Assembly (NCBI RefSeq): GCF_022682495.2
Contig: NC_071398.1
Coordinates: 11,972,934 to 12,036,933, forward strand
Reading direction: 5' to 3'
From: Desmodus rotundus
Taxonomy: Eukaryota > Chordata > Mammalia > Chiroptera > Phyllostomidae
DNA: 64,000 bases
In this document: positions 34,929-46,898 of the stretch, piece by piece
How positions within the stretch are numbered: position 1 is the first letter of the stretch
Layout: every line of letters starts with the position of its first letter
Position numbers and translations under genes: made by a program
Notes under the pieces: model-generated
What the model was told of the DNA's origin: nothing
Databases searched by the model: none
The model's input: only the letters and a program-made list of their open reading frames with translations

Positions 34929-36218
34929 AAAGAAGAGTCGATGTAGCTGAGGCAACTCCCATGTAAAAACAGGTGAAATAAATGGTTCCTCCTCACGCTT
35001 CCCTTTCTGGCGCAACAGGAAGCTGGGCCGGGATGCTGTCTACATGGGTAGCACACATATGACTTGGCACAGAGAAGCCTGCAAAGAGGAGCTATACAAA
35101 GAGCACCCCAAACCCACAGATGCTGTGTGGCACTCACTTTATTGGTGAAATGAAACAGGTACCATAAATTGTGTAATGGCAGGAAGTTAGGAAACCACAA
35201 ACTGGATGACAACAGAAATACAGAGAAATATGTACAAAGGTTGGAGGAGACTAAAGTTAAATACTAGCATTTCTGTTGTCCACATGGGGGGGTAGGTACG
35301 TCACTGTTTTAAACATTTTAAAATATGTCCGTGTAATCCTCTTGGTCTAGCATATTTTATAATCTGTTGCATATCAAAGTTAATAAATACAGCTAAAAAC
35401 TCAAATAGTACCAAAGAATTTGTAATAAAAATACGAGGACCCTGTCCCAGTTTTCCTTACAGAAAGTGATGAGTTCCAACTCACTTAAGTGTTTCTTACA
35501 ATGTTTTCTTCCATATATCTAAACTAGAGAAGAGAAACTAATTCTCCTTGATTTATAAAATGTATACATTATTTGTTGACCTCTTTCATGGTGGCTAGTT
35601 TGTTCTCATATATCTCTTTCCCATGTCTCCATCACCAGCATTCTACTAATGCTTTCACATCATGATTACCATTTAAAATCAATAGGGTACACGTTCATGT
35701 AAATTTTAATCATAACTGAGACAAATAAGACGTTCTAAACATTTTTTCCCTGTACTTAGTGCTTTACCTCACATAAGAATTAAATCACCCAAGGCTGATC
35801 TCTTGCCTCTGGCCTTCCAGTAAAGGACTTTGCTTCCTGCTAAACTCCAGAACCTAAGCACACTGAAGACTCACGGCAAGGTCAAGGACGAGTTCCAACA
35901 CTGCAGGGAAGGAACTGGTGCTCTTCGAACCCTGTGTGGTGAGACCACACCTTATCTCACCAGATCCTAGAGTTGCACCCTCAAAGCTTGCATCCTCGAT
36001 GCTGATCATTCCACAGACACTGCCACAGTACCTTTTACTATACTGAACCCCCGATTCCAATCTCGTGTCTATTGAAATTCTCACAGCACAAACATCTGGT
36101 TCCCTCTCCCAAAGCTGGGCCCCCCACCCTGCTACGTCTCTCTGCTCTGTCCTTGACAGTAGTGAGCAACAGAGCTCACCTGCCTGCTGTCATTTCCCCC
36201 AGAGATTCCCTGTCTGTG
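34929..36218. other. Unassigned stretch with an unexplained open segment
   Basis: At 34990-35149 both strands stay open, and the minus-strand frame extends across the neighbouring L1 to about 180 codons. On the minus strand an 'aataaa' (35128-35133 region) precedes a GC-richer block. This could be an LTR or a processed pseudogene relic; I do not recognise it. Confidence 0.3.
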
Positions 36219-36246
36219 AAGCTTGTGTGTGTGTGTGTGTGTGTTT
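36219..36246. repeat. (GT)n microsatellite
   Basis: About 12 GT units. Confidence 0.9.
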
Positions 36247-38035
36247 TCTCATCCACTTGCCATTTTCCTGAGGTGGAGTCCTGTTTCCTGCCTGCATTTC
36301 ACACAATTTTAAAATTAATTCCAAAATTTCATTTAAGTGCATTTTCCAATACGTCCCACAAAGGAATATACAGATAATTTCTTAGCCCTTCCACGGTTTG
36401 CTTTCCCACTTCACTTATAATTATGCTGCATCTAGATGTCTAAGTTGCAAGTATTGTTTTTTGAGAATTCCGAAGGCACTGCTGAATAAATTGTATTACT
36501 CACTATTACTGTTGACATGTCCAATACTATTTGCATTTACATTATTTGGTGCATGACCTGATAGTCTATTTCGAAGCCATTAAGGATGATGTCTTTACCC
36601 TTGGTTTTTTTAAAACTTGAGAGTCGTAAGCTGTGTGTGTGTGCGGGTGTGTGTGCAGGTGTATGCACAATAGTGTGTTTCTCTTTAGGCTCTTGTTGCT
36701 CCTTTCAAATTTCCTCCCCTTTATTTTTAGTTTTCTCTGAACCTTGTTGAATTAAATGCGAGCCTCCTGATTAACCTTTCCATTTTCCTCTGCTTTCCAT
36801 GTCTTTCCGTGTTTGGCTTATTCTTTATAAATTCTTCCAATATTATCCTTCAAACGTTCTAATATAAGAAGTAAGTGTGTGTATAATTTTTTATGTGTGA
36901 AGCATTCTGTAAAGGTTTTTTTGTCATTATGTTCTCTTTGCATTTGATCAGTTTCTGCTTGCTCGTATGGATCTCTCTCACGTTAAAGGATTTCCTCAAG
37001 TATCTGGTGATTCTTGGCTCTCCATTCAATGCAGAACTAAACCTGTGCACAGGGGAAGTATCGATGACCCACGATCCTCCCGGGCTATCGATGCGGAGGT
37101 ACTTATTGGGGTCATTCATCTCTCCACAGAAGAATCTCTAATTTCTCGCTTCGGTGCATAAACCACGCTCCCTGAATGTTGGGGCAGGATGAATAGTGAG
37201 GAACGTGGCCCATGGCAGAGTACACAGACATTACTTTTTTCACTTTTCTTTAACTATCCCACATCTTCCCCATCTATGCTTTACTTTTTGACTAATGTGG
37301 CTCCCTCCAGATACATTGATTAAATATTTCTACATATTGTAACAGGCTTCTATCTCTAGTGAGATGAGTCAGTGGGACAGGAAGGAGTACTCTCCTGGGA
37401 CGGCGGATGAACGGGAAACCTGAGAGATGCCACCTGCTCTGTCAAACAAAACACAAATATACATACACAAAGAATTCCCCTGTGTTCACGCCTTCCCCAG
37501 TGTTGCTCCGAATTCTGAGGCCCTTGGGGGTTCCACAGGGCAAAGGGCCTGGTTTCTTCACGGCCTTCCTCCTCACAAGCCACTTACGTTTTAGCTTCCT
37601 CCCTCCTGTGACAGCTAAAACTCTTCCACCTGTATTCTACCTGCCGAACGTGTGGAACGAAGTCAGTCTGCTCTTCTCTCCTTGCCTGTCTCATAGGCAT
37701 TTGGGCAAACAGTGATTTTGCCCACCTTTCTCTATTAGTATAGTGAGATTTTAGAGTGGAGAGAATATTAAATTTGCATGTAGCTAATACCCTGCATTAC
37801 ATTTATAGTGAAAAATTATACAATATGATTAAATGATGGAAGAAGCAATGAATTGATTTCAGACTAAAATGATTATATTTGACAGGAAAATGGTAAAATA
37901 TATAATGGGGTGCATAGAAGCCACATGGATCTTCTCTTACACCAGAAGGAAACGTAAGACCGCACAACATATAGATGTGAAAATACATGGCTAACATAGA
38001 AAAACTGATTCACTTCTCTACATCATAAAAACATT
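36247..38035. other. Unassigned stretch
   Basis: A second imperfect GT run lies near 36630-36665. No gene recognised. Confidence 0.4.
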
Positions 38036-38240
38036 GGGGCCCCGGCTCAGTGGATTGAGTGCTGGCCTGCGAACCCAAGGGTCACAGTTTGATTCCCAGG
38101 CAGGGCACATGCCTGGGGTGCAGGTTAGGTCCCCAGTAGGGGGCGTGTGAGAGGCAACCACACATTGATGTTACGCTCCCGTTCTTTCTCCTTCCCTTTC
38201 CCTCTCTCTAAAAATAAATAAAATCTTAAAAAAACAGTAA
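38036..38240 (+). mobile_element. VES-type bat SINE with degraded head
   Basis: The A box (38043-38053, 'cggctcagtgg') and B box (38086-38096, 'agtttgattcc') are each mutated. They are followed by 'cagggcacatgcctggggtg', 'gagaggcaaccacacattg' and an 'aaaaataaataaaatctt' tail. The first bases of the head are missing or changed. It should be inactive because the B box has lost the core 'gttcga'. Confidence 0.9.
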
Positions 38241-38945
38241 TTTTGTACTATTTGTTTCATTAATCCTGATTCTGGCAATCAATCTTATAGAATGTTAGGG
38301 AGAGGCAAATATTGTAATAATAAAGAAAATAGTATGAATGGAGGAAGAAAGGAAGATGGAAAACAGAAAAACAAATGAAACAAAAAATTTCATACAAGTT
38401 AGTAACCATGCCTTTTTACTATACAGAAATAGTAACCTAAGTATGAAAAACTACATGAAGTTGTTGAAAATAATGATTCCCTACAGAAAAATACCACCTA
38501 CTAATATTAAGTTTTAAAAGTTAAGTACAAAATTATATTATGCATGCAATATGAACCAAAGCCACTTCAGAATTAACATTAAAAGAGCCTAGAGAAAATA
38601 TATTAAAATACATTCAATGGCTGGGTTTTCATAAAGTGGGTAAACTTTATTTTTCTGTTCTGTATTTTTCAAATATTGTCCGAACAATTATTTTACTTCT
38701 ATTTTAAAATAGCAAGATAAACTTTTGAAAATAGTGTTAGAGAAAAAAAAAACCCAATGATTTTTTTAAGGGGAACAAAAGGCCTTTGTAGGCACCTTCG
38801 CAGGCCCCTGTCCTCATGGCCTCTTACACACAAACTCGGAACAGCAGCTCCAGCGCAGACACTAAGCTCTCTGCTGCTGACTCGCCCGCTCCTCACCCCT
38901 TCAGTGGTCAAGAGCCTGGGTCTTAGTGTCCTTGTCTTCTACTAA
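38241..38945. other. Unassigned AT-rich stretch
   Basis: A GC-richer patch at 38790-38920 carries overlapping frames with no domain. Confidence 0.4.
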
Positions 38946-39110
38946 GATTTGTCAGCCTTGGATCTATTGACATTCTGGTTTGGATAAGCAGTGTAGCAGC
39001 ATCCCTGGTCTTCTACCCATTGCACCACCAGTAGTGTAGGTTCCCATGACAACCAGAAGTGTCTCCAGACCTTGCCAAAGAGCCCCTAAGGGGCAAAATC
39101 ACTGCTATTT
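38946..39110. mobile_element. MER5-type hAT-Charlie fragment
   Basis: 'cagccttggatctattgaca', 'gtagcagcatccctggtctt', 'gacaaccagaagtgtctcca' and 'taaggggcaaaatcactgct' match the MER5A pattern closely and in order. Non-autonomous, no transposase. Confidence 0.8.
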
Positions 39111-39335
39111 GCAAATAATTGCCTTGCTAGTTGTGTGATATTGCTAGTTATTAACTTTTTGATCTCCTTTTATAGAATTAGCCTACTAATATATTACTCT
39201 CAGAGTTGTTGTGATTATTAAATGTGTTCAGTGTAGCTAAGCATATTATCTGGTGCATTATCTGGTAAATGTTCAGAATTCTTAGCTGTGATGAGAAAAA
39301 AATTATTCTCATTATAGTCACTATTATGATTATTA
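39111..39335. other. Unassigned stretch
   Basis: AT-rich; the 'cctccttttatagaattagcc' to 'ggtaaatgttcagaattctt' run suggests a decayed MIR. Confidence 0.3.
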
Positions 39336-39793
39336 TGGGTTAAATTGTGTTCCTCAAAAATATGTGTGTTGAGGTCCTAACCCCCAGTAACTCAGAATGT
39401 AACCTCATTGGGAGCTACAGTCTTTATAGAAGTAATCAAGTTAAAATGACATAATCAGGGTAGGTCCTAATTCAATAGGATTGACGTCCTTATAAAAGTG
39501 GTAAATTGGAGACACACATGCACCTCGGTGAAACACGGTGTGAAGATGAAGGCAGCTGTTGGGGAAATGCTTCCCCTAGCCCCACCCCACCCCCAAATAC
39601 AAGAGATTTCCAAAAACCACCAGAAGCTAGAAGAGAAAAATGGAGAAAATGTATAGCCCTGTATAGGAAGCAAACCTGTGGGGACCTTGATTTTGAACTT
39701 CTAACCATCCAGAACAATGAGACAATACATTTCTCTTGTATAAGTCACCCAGTTTGTGGTACTTTGTTATGATAAGGCTAGCAAACTAATACA
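39336..39793 (+). mobile_element. MLT1 (ERVL-MaLR) solo LTR
   Basis: Sense MLT1 across its whole length: 'tgggttaaattgtgttcctc', 'gaggtcctaacccccagtaa', 'gacgtccttataaaagtgg', 'accaccagaagctagaagag', 'cttctaaccatccagaacaa' and 'tttgtggtactttgttatg', ending 'actaataca'. It starts with TG and ends with CA. No internal coding part remains. Confidence 0.88.
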
Positions 39794-40154
39794 ATTATTA
39801 TTATTTGTAATATTGTTATTACTTTATCGCTACTTTCATTCCTATTTCTCCATTAATTCACCTATTTTTCACAGCATCCGATTTCTGTGTGATGTGAGTG
39901 GGGTGTTAGATATGCTTTTCACTTGGCAGTAAAAGATAAGATAAAGTAAATAAAACTACTCAAGTTTCATTTTGGTTCTTCAACAGCCAGCATCAAGATT
40001 TATTTAGAAAGTATAAAATGCTGCTGGATTCTGATTTAGATTATAGAGGACAAAGAGTTAAAGTGTCATCATTTCTGTAGAATAATTCAAGTTTAGAAAG
40101 AGTCTCTAAGACCTGAACAGTGAATAAATTCGCAGACCTAGACAATCAGCATTT
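39794..40154. other. Unassigned AT-rich stretch
   Basis: No gene or named repeat. Confidence 0.4.
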
Positions 40155-40406
40155 TTAATCCATTCCTCTACTGAGGAGCCCTTGAGTAGCTTCCGAATCT
40201 TGGCTATTGTAAATAATGCTGCAATCAATATAGGGGTGTACATAGTCTTTTGAATCAGTGTTTTGGATTGCTTTGGGTATATTCCCAGAAGTGGAATCAC
40301 TGGTCAAGAGGAATCACTGGTCAAGAGGAAGTTCCATGTTTAATTTTTTGAAAAAGCTTTATACTGTTTTCCACAGTGGCTGCACCAATCTGCATTCTCA
40401 CCAGTG
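40155..40406 (-). mobile_element. Inverted 5' part of a rearranged L1
   Basis: Reversed L1 words 'cttggctattgtaaataatg', 'tattcccagaagtggaatca', 'actgttttccacagtggctg' and 'aatctgcattctcaccag'. It contains a tandem copy of 'aatcactggtcaagagg' (40296-40312 and 40313-40329). Immediately followed by sense L1 3' end, the twin-priming arrangement. Confidence 0.75.
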
Positions 40407-40670
40407 ATGAAAAAGGTGAAGAAGGAACTAGGAAGAAAACAAGCAAACAAAACTCACAGACACAGACAACAGTACAGTGATTCCCAGAGGGAAAGGGGAT
40501 GGGGGTAGTAGAAGAAGGTAAAGGTGGGGTAAATGGAGATGAAGAAGACTTGACATGGAATGGTGAACACATAATACAATATACAGATTAGGTATTATAG
40601 AATTGCACACCTGAAACCATATAGATTTTTTAATGAATGTTACCCCAATAAACTAAGTAAAAATTTTTTT
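40407..40670 (+). mobile_element. Sense 3' part of the same rearranged L1
   Basis: 'gaactaggaagaaaacaagc', 'gggggtagtagaagaaggta', 'gaacacataatacaatatac', 'gaattgcacacctgaaacca' and 'tgttaccccaataaac' into an A/T-rich tail. Together with the inverted part it forms one insertion about 515 bases long. Confidence 0.82.
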
Positions 40671-42105
40671 AAATATGCAATAAGTAGGTGCTGCAAAGTT
40701 TTGAACTTAAATTGTCAAACTCTGTAGTGATTATTATTCCCCTCTTTATCTGCGTCTGTTTGTTGAGAAGTATATTTAGAAAGGGTGAAGTACGCAGCAA
40801 GGAAATCCCTCCATTATATCTTCATGGTTATTTTATAACTCCTAATTCAAGGATTTCTCTCTGCTAGAACATGAGCTCCTTGGAAACGGAGATGGCATTT
40901 TACATATCACATTAATTCTAGCACTTAGTCCACGATCTCAGCCAGAATAAGAGGCAGTGAATGTTGGTTAAATTGACAGATGAAAAATTATCATCAGGTA
41001 GCGCCAAGAAAAATCACCTAAATAACTGAATGGTGGTATAATTATGAGGAAACTGCTCAGGAATTTCTACTGAAACATTTTCCTGACCCAGATGAATTTG
41101 GATGGTCTCAGACCCCCGCACCCCCTCCAGTCCGTGCCTCTGCATCTCTTTCTCACATCTCACGTAAGCAGCATCCTAAGAGGCACTCAGTAAACCTTTC
41201 ATGACTCTGGAGATGTATTCCCAACGAAGCGGTGCTGTGAGAAGAATGATCCCTTGCTGAATTCCCCTCACTTCTGACAGGGGCTTGCACTATTCCTTGA
41301 AACAGTGGGGGCTCCAAAACAGCAGCCAAGAAGTACAGCCACTGCCGAGAGATGCCTCTCCCTGCTGACGATGCAAGGGTTTTTAGAATGAAGCTTATTG
41401 ATCCTTGGCAAGCGAATGCTACAATTGTGAATTCTCACGCCATGGTATTGAAGTTTAAAGTCCATTGTAAAAGACGTTGTGCCTAATCCACTAAGCTGAC
41501 TCTATTGAAGCAGTTGATGAGGCTTCCCCATCCTCTGCTGATGTATTCCTGGAAAGGCTCCCCCCCTCCCCCTTAGGATGTGAGTGAGCTCATTTGAAGC
41601 GAATCAGCTAGTTACCTATCTCTCAGGGAAGCAGACCCATTAGGCAATGATCTTGGAGGAGGGGAGAGGCCACACTGTAGCTTGTCAAAATGAATTGCTG
41701 GCTAAGATTTCTGCTTTGAAATCTCTTAAGGTAACTTCTGCTTCATAAAGTCAGTTGTTATTAAAAGCTAGCGAGTGTATTATTGTTAATTGCATTTTCC
41801 AAATGCAACCAGAGATGTGATTCAGGATCATAGCATTTTCATGTTTCAGAGACGCCTCAGAAATCACTGGCCGGTGTTGGTGTACTTGACCCCTGGTGCA
41901 GACATTCATTCATTCCTCTGTGAGGCTGGGCTAGGGTCCTACCACCAACAGAAGGCACTGTTGCCAATGCTCACACACAGCTAATAACTTGGTTTTAGGC
42001 ATAATGTCCTAGTGGCTGTGGATCCACACAGATTGCATGGGCATGGAAATCCGTTTCAGTGACTGGAATGATCACACCTCCCCTGCAAGCTCTCTGGTTG
42101 AGATT
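40671..42105. other. Unassigned stretch
   Basis: No gene recognised. Repeat-poor; some of it (41370-41800) could be conserved noncoding sequence. Confidence 0.35.
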
Positions 42106-42330
42106 TCACTGGTATTTATTAAATGTCTATTATATGGCAGGCACAGCGCTCATGCATTTCCACATGGTTGCATTGAGCTTTCACAACAATTTTGGAAGTT
42201 TCTGATAGCGTTCTCTTTTTTAAAAAGTGATGACATTTAACCACTTACAACTTCAGTATTTTGCCTAAAATCATAAAGATGAAGGGGCAGAGAAAGAATT
42301 AGAAACTGGTTTCCTGATTTCAATCCTAAT
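42106..42330 (+). repeat. MIR-like SINE
   Basis: 'tatttattaaatgtctatta', 'tatggcaggcacagcgctca' and 'gagctttcacaacaattttg', then a degraded right half. Ancient. Confidence 0.6.
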
Positions 42331-42960
42331 GCTACACCCTGAGAGCTTGGCATGTGACTTCTCACTCATTCTATTTATTTGCTAGGACTTAACACATGGT
42401 GCTCAGATGGTGCCAGGTAATTTCTGTCCATTGTCTCTATTCCCCAAACTTCTTATTATGTAATCTTATAAATACATAATACATTAAAACAAAATTTATT
42501 TCTTCCATTATTAAAACTAGGGGTCAGCCAGTTACCACCACCTTTTGTAAACAGAGCTTCGTTGGAACTCAGCCACATTCGTTACTTTTTCCCTCTCAGC
42601 TGTCTTTGTCTTGCAGTGGCAGAGCTGCCGTTGCAACAGAGACTTTAAAGCCAGCAAAGCCTAAGATATTTACAATCAGTCCTGTCCCAGAGTCCTGAGT
42701 CACAGAGTTGAGAATTCCGATCCTCGACACACCCCTTGTATTGGTGTTACTGCACCTGGGTGGCTTCTTTGCTTCATGGTACCAAGACCGCCCTGGATAG
42801 GCGGATGTACGTTGCACACTGTAAATCAATGTATTGTCTAAAGCGTTGGTTCACCCCTGGTTTAAACCATAAGAGATCAGTCACCCACGGAGATGTACAC
42901 AAATGAACTTTAAAATGCTGACAAATCCTTTTTCTGAAAGGATTGGGTAAAAACAAATGA
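42331..42960. other. Unassigned stretch
   Basis: The segment 42520-42850 ('aaaactaggggtcagccagt' onward) resembles a diverged old mammalian repeat but cannot be named. Confidence 0.3.
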
Positions 42961-42962
42961 AG

Positions 42963-43063
42963 CTGTCTGTCTATCTATCTATGTATCTATGTATCTATAT
43001 ATCTATCTATGTATCTATCTATCTATCCACCTACCTACCTATCTACCTCCCTCCCTCCCTCCC
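42963..43063. repeat. (CTAT)n / (CTAC)n / (CTCC)n microsatellite
   Basis: Tetranucleotide CTAT units with CTGT/GTAT variants pass into CTAC and then CTCC units. Such graded unit changes are typical of slippage combined with point mutation. Confidence 0.95.
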
Positions 43064-43710
43064 TGCCATTGCTCATACCCCATCTTTTATTCCAGCCCTT
43101 GCTTCGGTAACAAGCTTTGCCAGTGTACGTTCAGAAAGGCGTATCTCCTCTGAACCACGTTTGTCCCTCTTGCTGTCTGTCCTAGGGTTTCTCTGATGTC
43201 ACAGTCTGGCCTATAATAATGACTGATTTGATAACATACCCTTTGACTGATTTTTTTTCTTCTTCCTCATTTCCCCTTTCTAGTGCCTCACTCCTAATCT
43301 CCAGGATCTCTTCCCAGAATAAACTAACTGCATTTCCACACCCACTGGAACACACAGGATATAGAACAGTGTACGTACATATGTTGCATATACTTAGAGT
43401 TAGCAAATGAGAACTTGAAGCAATTTCCCCTTACTGGGGCCACAGTATCCTTCATCGTGCCTATACTTTCCCATCGCTGTTAGATGAGCTACTTGAATCC
43501 TTCTCAAAATAGCAGTTTAGAAAATAACTACTAGATATTCAGATATGCCACTGGAAACAAAAACTATGTTGAATACCCAGTATACAATACTATATTATGT
43601 AGCCTAATGGTGGTGGAGGTAGGTGGGGGTAAGTACTCACAGGCATGCACAAACACTAGAATATCACACAAAATGTACTTTCAATAACATGTCTATTCTT
43701 GTATATGTGG
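43064..43710. other. Unassigned stretch
   Basis: No gene or named repeat. Confidence 0.4.
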
Positions 43711-43723
43711 AAAATACTGTAAT

Positions 43724-43957
43724 CTGTGGTGGCTGGGTAGCTCAGTTGGTTGGAGCATCAGCCCATACACCAAAAGGCTGCAGGTTCGATTCCCAGTCTG
43801 GGCATGTACCTGGGTTGCAGGTTCAGTCCCAGTCAGGGTGTGTACAGGAGGCAACTGATCAATGTTTCTCTTTCACATTGATGTGTTTCTCTCTCTCTCT
43901 CTTTCTCTCCCCCCCCCTCAAAAATCAATAAACACAGCCTCAGGTGAGGATTTTACA
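43724..43957 (+). mobile_element. VES-type bat SINE, divergent subfamily
   Basis: It has a tRNA-like head with an A box 'tagctcagttgg' and B box 'ggttcgattcc', then 'tctgggcatgtacctgggtt', 'caggaggcaactgatcaatg', a long CT block and a tail with 'aatcaataaa' and 'cctcaggtgagg'. The wording differs from the other two copies, so it is a separate subfamily. The flanks 'aaaatactgtaat' (43711-43723) and 'aaaatactgcaat' (43958-43970) differ at one base and are the target duplication. Confidence 0.92.
43738..43793 (+). promoter_or_regulatory. Internal RNA polymerase III promoter of the SINE (A and B boxes)
   Basis: The A box lies at 43738-43749 and the B box at 43783-43793, about 34 bases between them, as in tRNA genes. 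The B box is an exact match to the canonical form. Whether the copy is transcribed is unknown. Confidence 0.7.
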
Positions 43958-43970
43958 AAAATACTGCAAT

Positions 43971-44714
43971 TTTACATTACATAATGAAATACTTTTGTTA
44001 CAATACCTAAAACAGAGTTATTTGAAATCTGGCTATATAAAAATGTTGATGTGGCATGTAATATAAGATAAAATACAAAACAGAGAAGTTTAAAATAAAA
44101 CGAAACATATAAAAACAGTGCTATACTTTTGACCAAGTGGATGTAATTAGGTTTATTTATTATAGTTCAGTTTTTCCAACCATTGTTGCTAGGATGTTTT
44201 ATTTAAAAAATTGTGAATGTTACTCTGTATGTGGGAGGGGGCGGAAATAAGGATAACGTAAAGCACACTTCCTTATGAAGTTGTGGTTTTGTGCAAACAC
44301 TAAAGTTTGTCCCAGTGGCCAATGTCTCCTTACAGTGAGCCGCAAGGTAGCATTTATCGGTCAGGTGTGAATGTAACTGGTGTTGCCCAGCATTACAGAC
44401 AATAGATGCTACTGCGAGTTGAGAGAACACACGGATGTGCTCTTCAAAATGATGTTTCTTATCTTCACCTTTCATAAAACCTGATGTCATAATATTACAT
44501 CTTTACTCTGTGAAAGTGTTTTCATGTCAGCCCCAGAAATTGTCTCTTCCCACTATAACATCTCTCCTTGATGTGCAAACAAGCGGCTTCTGGAGAAAAT
44601 ACGGTCCTCCAACACATGATAGTGTGATGGAGAGATGATGGAGCAGAGGGTCAGACTCACAGGTCCAAATCTGGGGTATGTGAATGTGGTGAGTTTTTCT
44701 CTGACTCTATTTCA
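43971..44714. other. Unassigned stretch
   Basis: No gene or named repeat. Confidence 0.4.
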
Positions 44715-45005
44715 TTCTCAGTGGATCAGTTTCCTGTGGCTGCTGTACCAAATCGCCATGAATTTAGTGGCTTAAAACAACACAAACTATTATCTCACAG
44801 TTCTTTAGGTTGAAAGTCGGACATGAATCTCATCGGACTAAAATCAAGGTACTAACAGGTCGCATTCCTTTCTGGAGGCTTTGGGGAAGAATCAGTGTCT
44901 TTGCCTGTTCTCTATTCTAGAGACTGTTCACATTGCTTGGCTCCTGGCTCCCCGGCTGCATCCTCAATCTTGGCCTCAAAAGTCGCTTATGATAGGAAAC
45001 CTTTT
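44715..45005 (-). mobile_element. MLT1 (ERVL-MaLR) LTR fragment, reversed
   Basis: 'tcagtttcctgtggctgctg', 'tggcttaaaacaacacaaac', 'tatctcacagttctttaggt', 'catcggactaaaatcaaggt' and 'cctttctggaggctttgggg' form the reversed 3' half of MLT1. The distal part is missing. Confidence 0.75.
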
Positions 45006-46618
45006 TGTTTGTCAAATCTTTTATGTTTGCAACTACATACCTGTTAGTCTGGATGCTTAGGGTTTAAATTTTTAAATAACATCATTGATTTTTTTTTAAA
45101 CTAATGCACCTATTATGAACAATGGAAGAGTTTACTAGTGTGGTTTTGTTAATATTTATAGCAGCATCTCCCTGACCATCTTTCATAGTCAAATCTCTTT
45201 CTAAACACACCGGGGGAAGGGTCTCCAGTTTTGAGAACCTATGTAACTTTGTTGGGCCCACCAACCCACATGTAAATAGGGATCATACCCAGGAGACTCT
45301 TTCCATTTCATAGTCCATAGTCTTCATCACATCAGAAAAGTCTTTTTCACTGTGTCAGGCAAAAGAGTAACAGCTTCTGCACATTAAGACGTGATATCTT
45401 TATGGGGAGGGGTATGATTCTTATTACCACACTCAGTACAGAAGTCAAAAATGTCTGTTTCATAGAACTACATGATTAATTTAATAAGAAAACATGGGTT
45501 CAGTGCCTACCATACTCCAGCCCATAGTGGGTGACTTACAAATGTAAGTTATTTTTCATTTTTCCCATTCCCTTCCAGGAATTCAATCACTATGAAGTTT
45601 TTATGACTCAGATGAATAAGTATATTGAAGTGCATGTTGAAGACCAAGTACCATCATGCCCTGCTTGATGGTACCAGCCTAAAGCAGGCATAGATTAAGG
45701 AGTGTTTAGGCAAAAAGAAACATTCGTGTGCACAGAAGTTGCCGGTCCACTAAAATAAGGATGTTCTATGCAACAGATGCTTTTTATCTCCGTTATTCAT
45801 AGAATCTCACTAATCACCTGTTTTTATATCAGTTTCACTATTAGTGACATTCTTAGGGGGTAGTATGTTTATCTTATTTAGCACAGTAATTCTGTACTAG
45901 GTATTGTTATGAACATATGTGCTTGTAAAGAATGTTTTTTATCATAAATACTATCAAAGAGAAGTATGTACAGAATGCATAACACATTTATATAATACTT
46001 CACATAATAAAGTAAATATATATTAAGCAATGTAATACAATGTAAAAATATACACATGTGCATATATATGCATATGTATGCAAATAGATACACTGTGTTT
46101 GATTTATTCACATATAACACCTATGTTTAATTTCTTCAACTATTCTTAAGAAAATCCAATGTTTTAGAACATTTTTCATACATTAAATGTTCACTATTTA
46201 GCTACTATATTACCTATGTGAGTTTATACACACATGCTTGATTTTTCATCTTTTTTTCTGAATATGTGACATGGTTTTTATTCCTGCCAAACACCTGAAT
46301 CCTGAAGTATAGTAAAATGGTTGTGACTTTAAACTGTCAAATTTTGAAGTAATTTATTTCATAGCAAGTGATAACTGTGTAGTTGAAGGCAGAGACGGTC
46401 TTCGATTCCTAAACAATCCATGAAGGTGATGGAGTGAAAGGTAATATCTCAGGCTCTGCTTAAAGTTAGATAAAGGTTGGGAGTGTAAAGTGGAAAGATG
46501 GAATCCTAAGTTTTAAATTTAGTGTGAAATATCACTGGCACTATGAGACTTCAGCAGAGCAAGGACATACACACGTGGTGTGAGTTTTGTGTGTTAGCAG
46601 GCCTAGCATCTAGGTAAC
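45006..46618. other. Unassigned AT-rich stretch
   Basis: A region of TATA/CATA words lies at 46010-46110. No gene recognised. Confidence 0.4.
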
Positions 46619-46898
46619 AAGGGAGGGAGGGAGGGAGGGATGGAGAGAGGAAGGAAGAAAGGAAAGAAGGAAAGAAGGAAGAAAAGAAGGAAGGAGGGAG
46701 GGAGGGAGGAAGGGAGGGAGGAGGGAGGGAGGGAGGAAGGGAGGAAGGAGGGAGGGAGGGAGGAAGGGAGGGAGGAAGGGAGGGAGGAAGGGAGGGAGGA
46801 AGGGAGGGAGGAAGGGAGGGAGGAAGGGAGGGAGGAAGGGAGGAAGGAAGGAGGGAGGGAGGGAGGAAGGAAGGAAGGGAGGGAGGAAGGAAGGAAGG
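46619..46898. repeat. 280-bp pure purine tract (GGGA/GGAA repeats)
   Basis: The plus strand is almost only A and G. The central part (about 46764-46850) repeats a 12-base unit 'gggagggaggaa' several times. The flanks are GGAA/GAAA units. The Glu/Gly/Arg frame on the plus strand and the Pro/Ser/Leu frame on the minus strand are artefacts of the repeat. Confidence 0.95.

Noticed and set aside
34667..35212. 181-codon minus-strand open frame, the longest in the window
   Set aside because: Its C-terminal half is the reverse of an L1 3' UTR, and the rest has no recognisable domain. Length alone is expected by chance in 64 kb.
36893..37161. Overlapping frames of 64-86 codons on both strands
   Set aside because: No recognisable protein or splice signals; treated as chance.
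42963..43063. Regular repeats that might suggest a CRISPR array
   Set aside because: These are tetranucleotide units without spacers, in a vertebrate genome.
43730..43800. tRNA gene-like sequence with A and B boxes
   Set aside because: It is the head of a VES SINE, with the SINE body, CT block, A-rich tail and target duplication.
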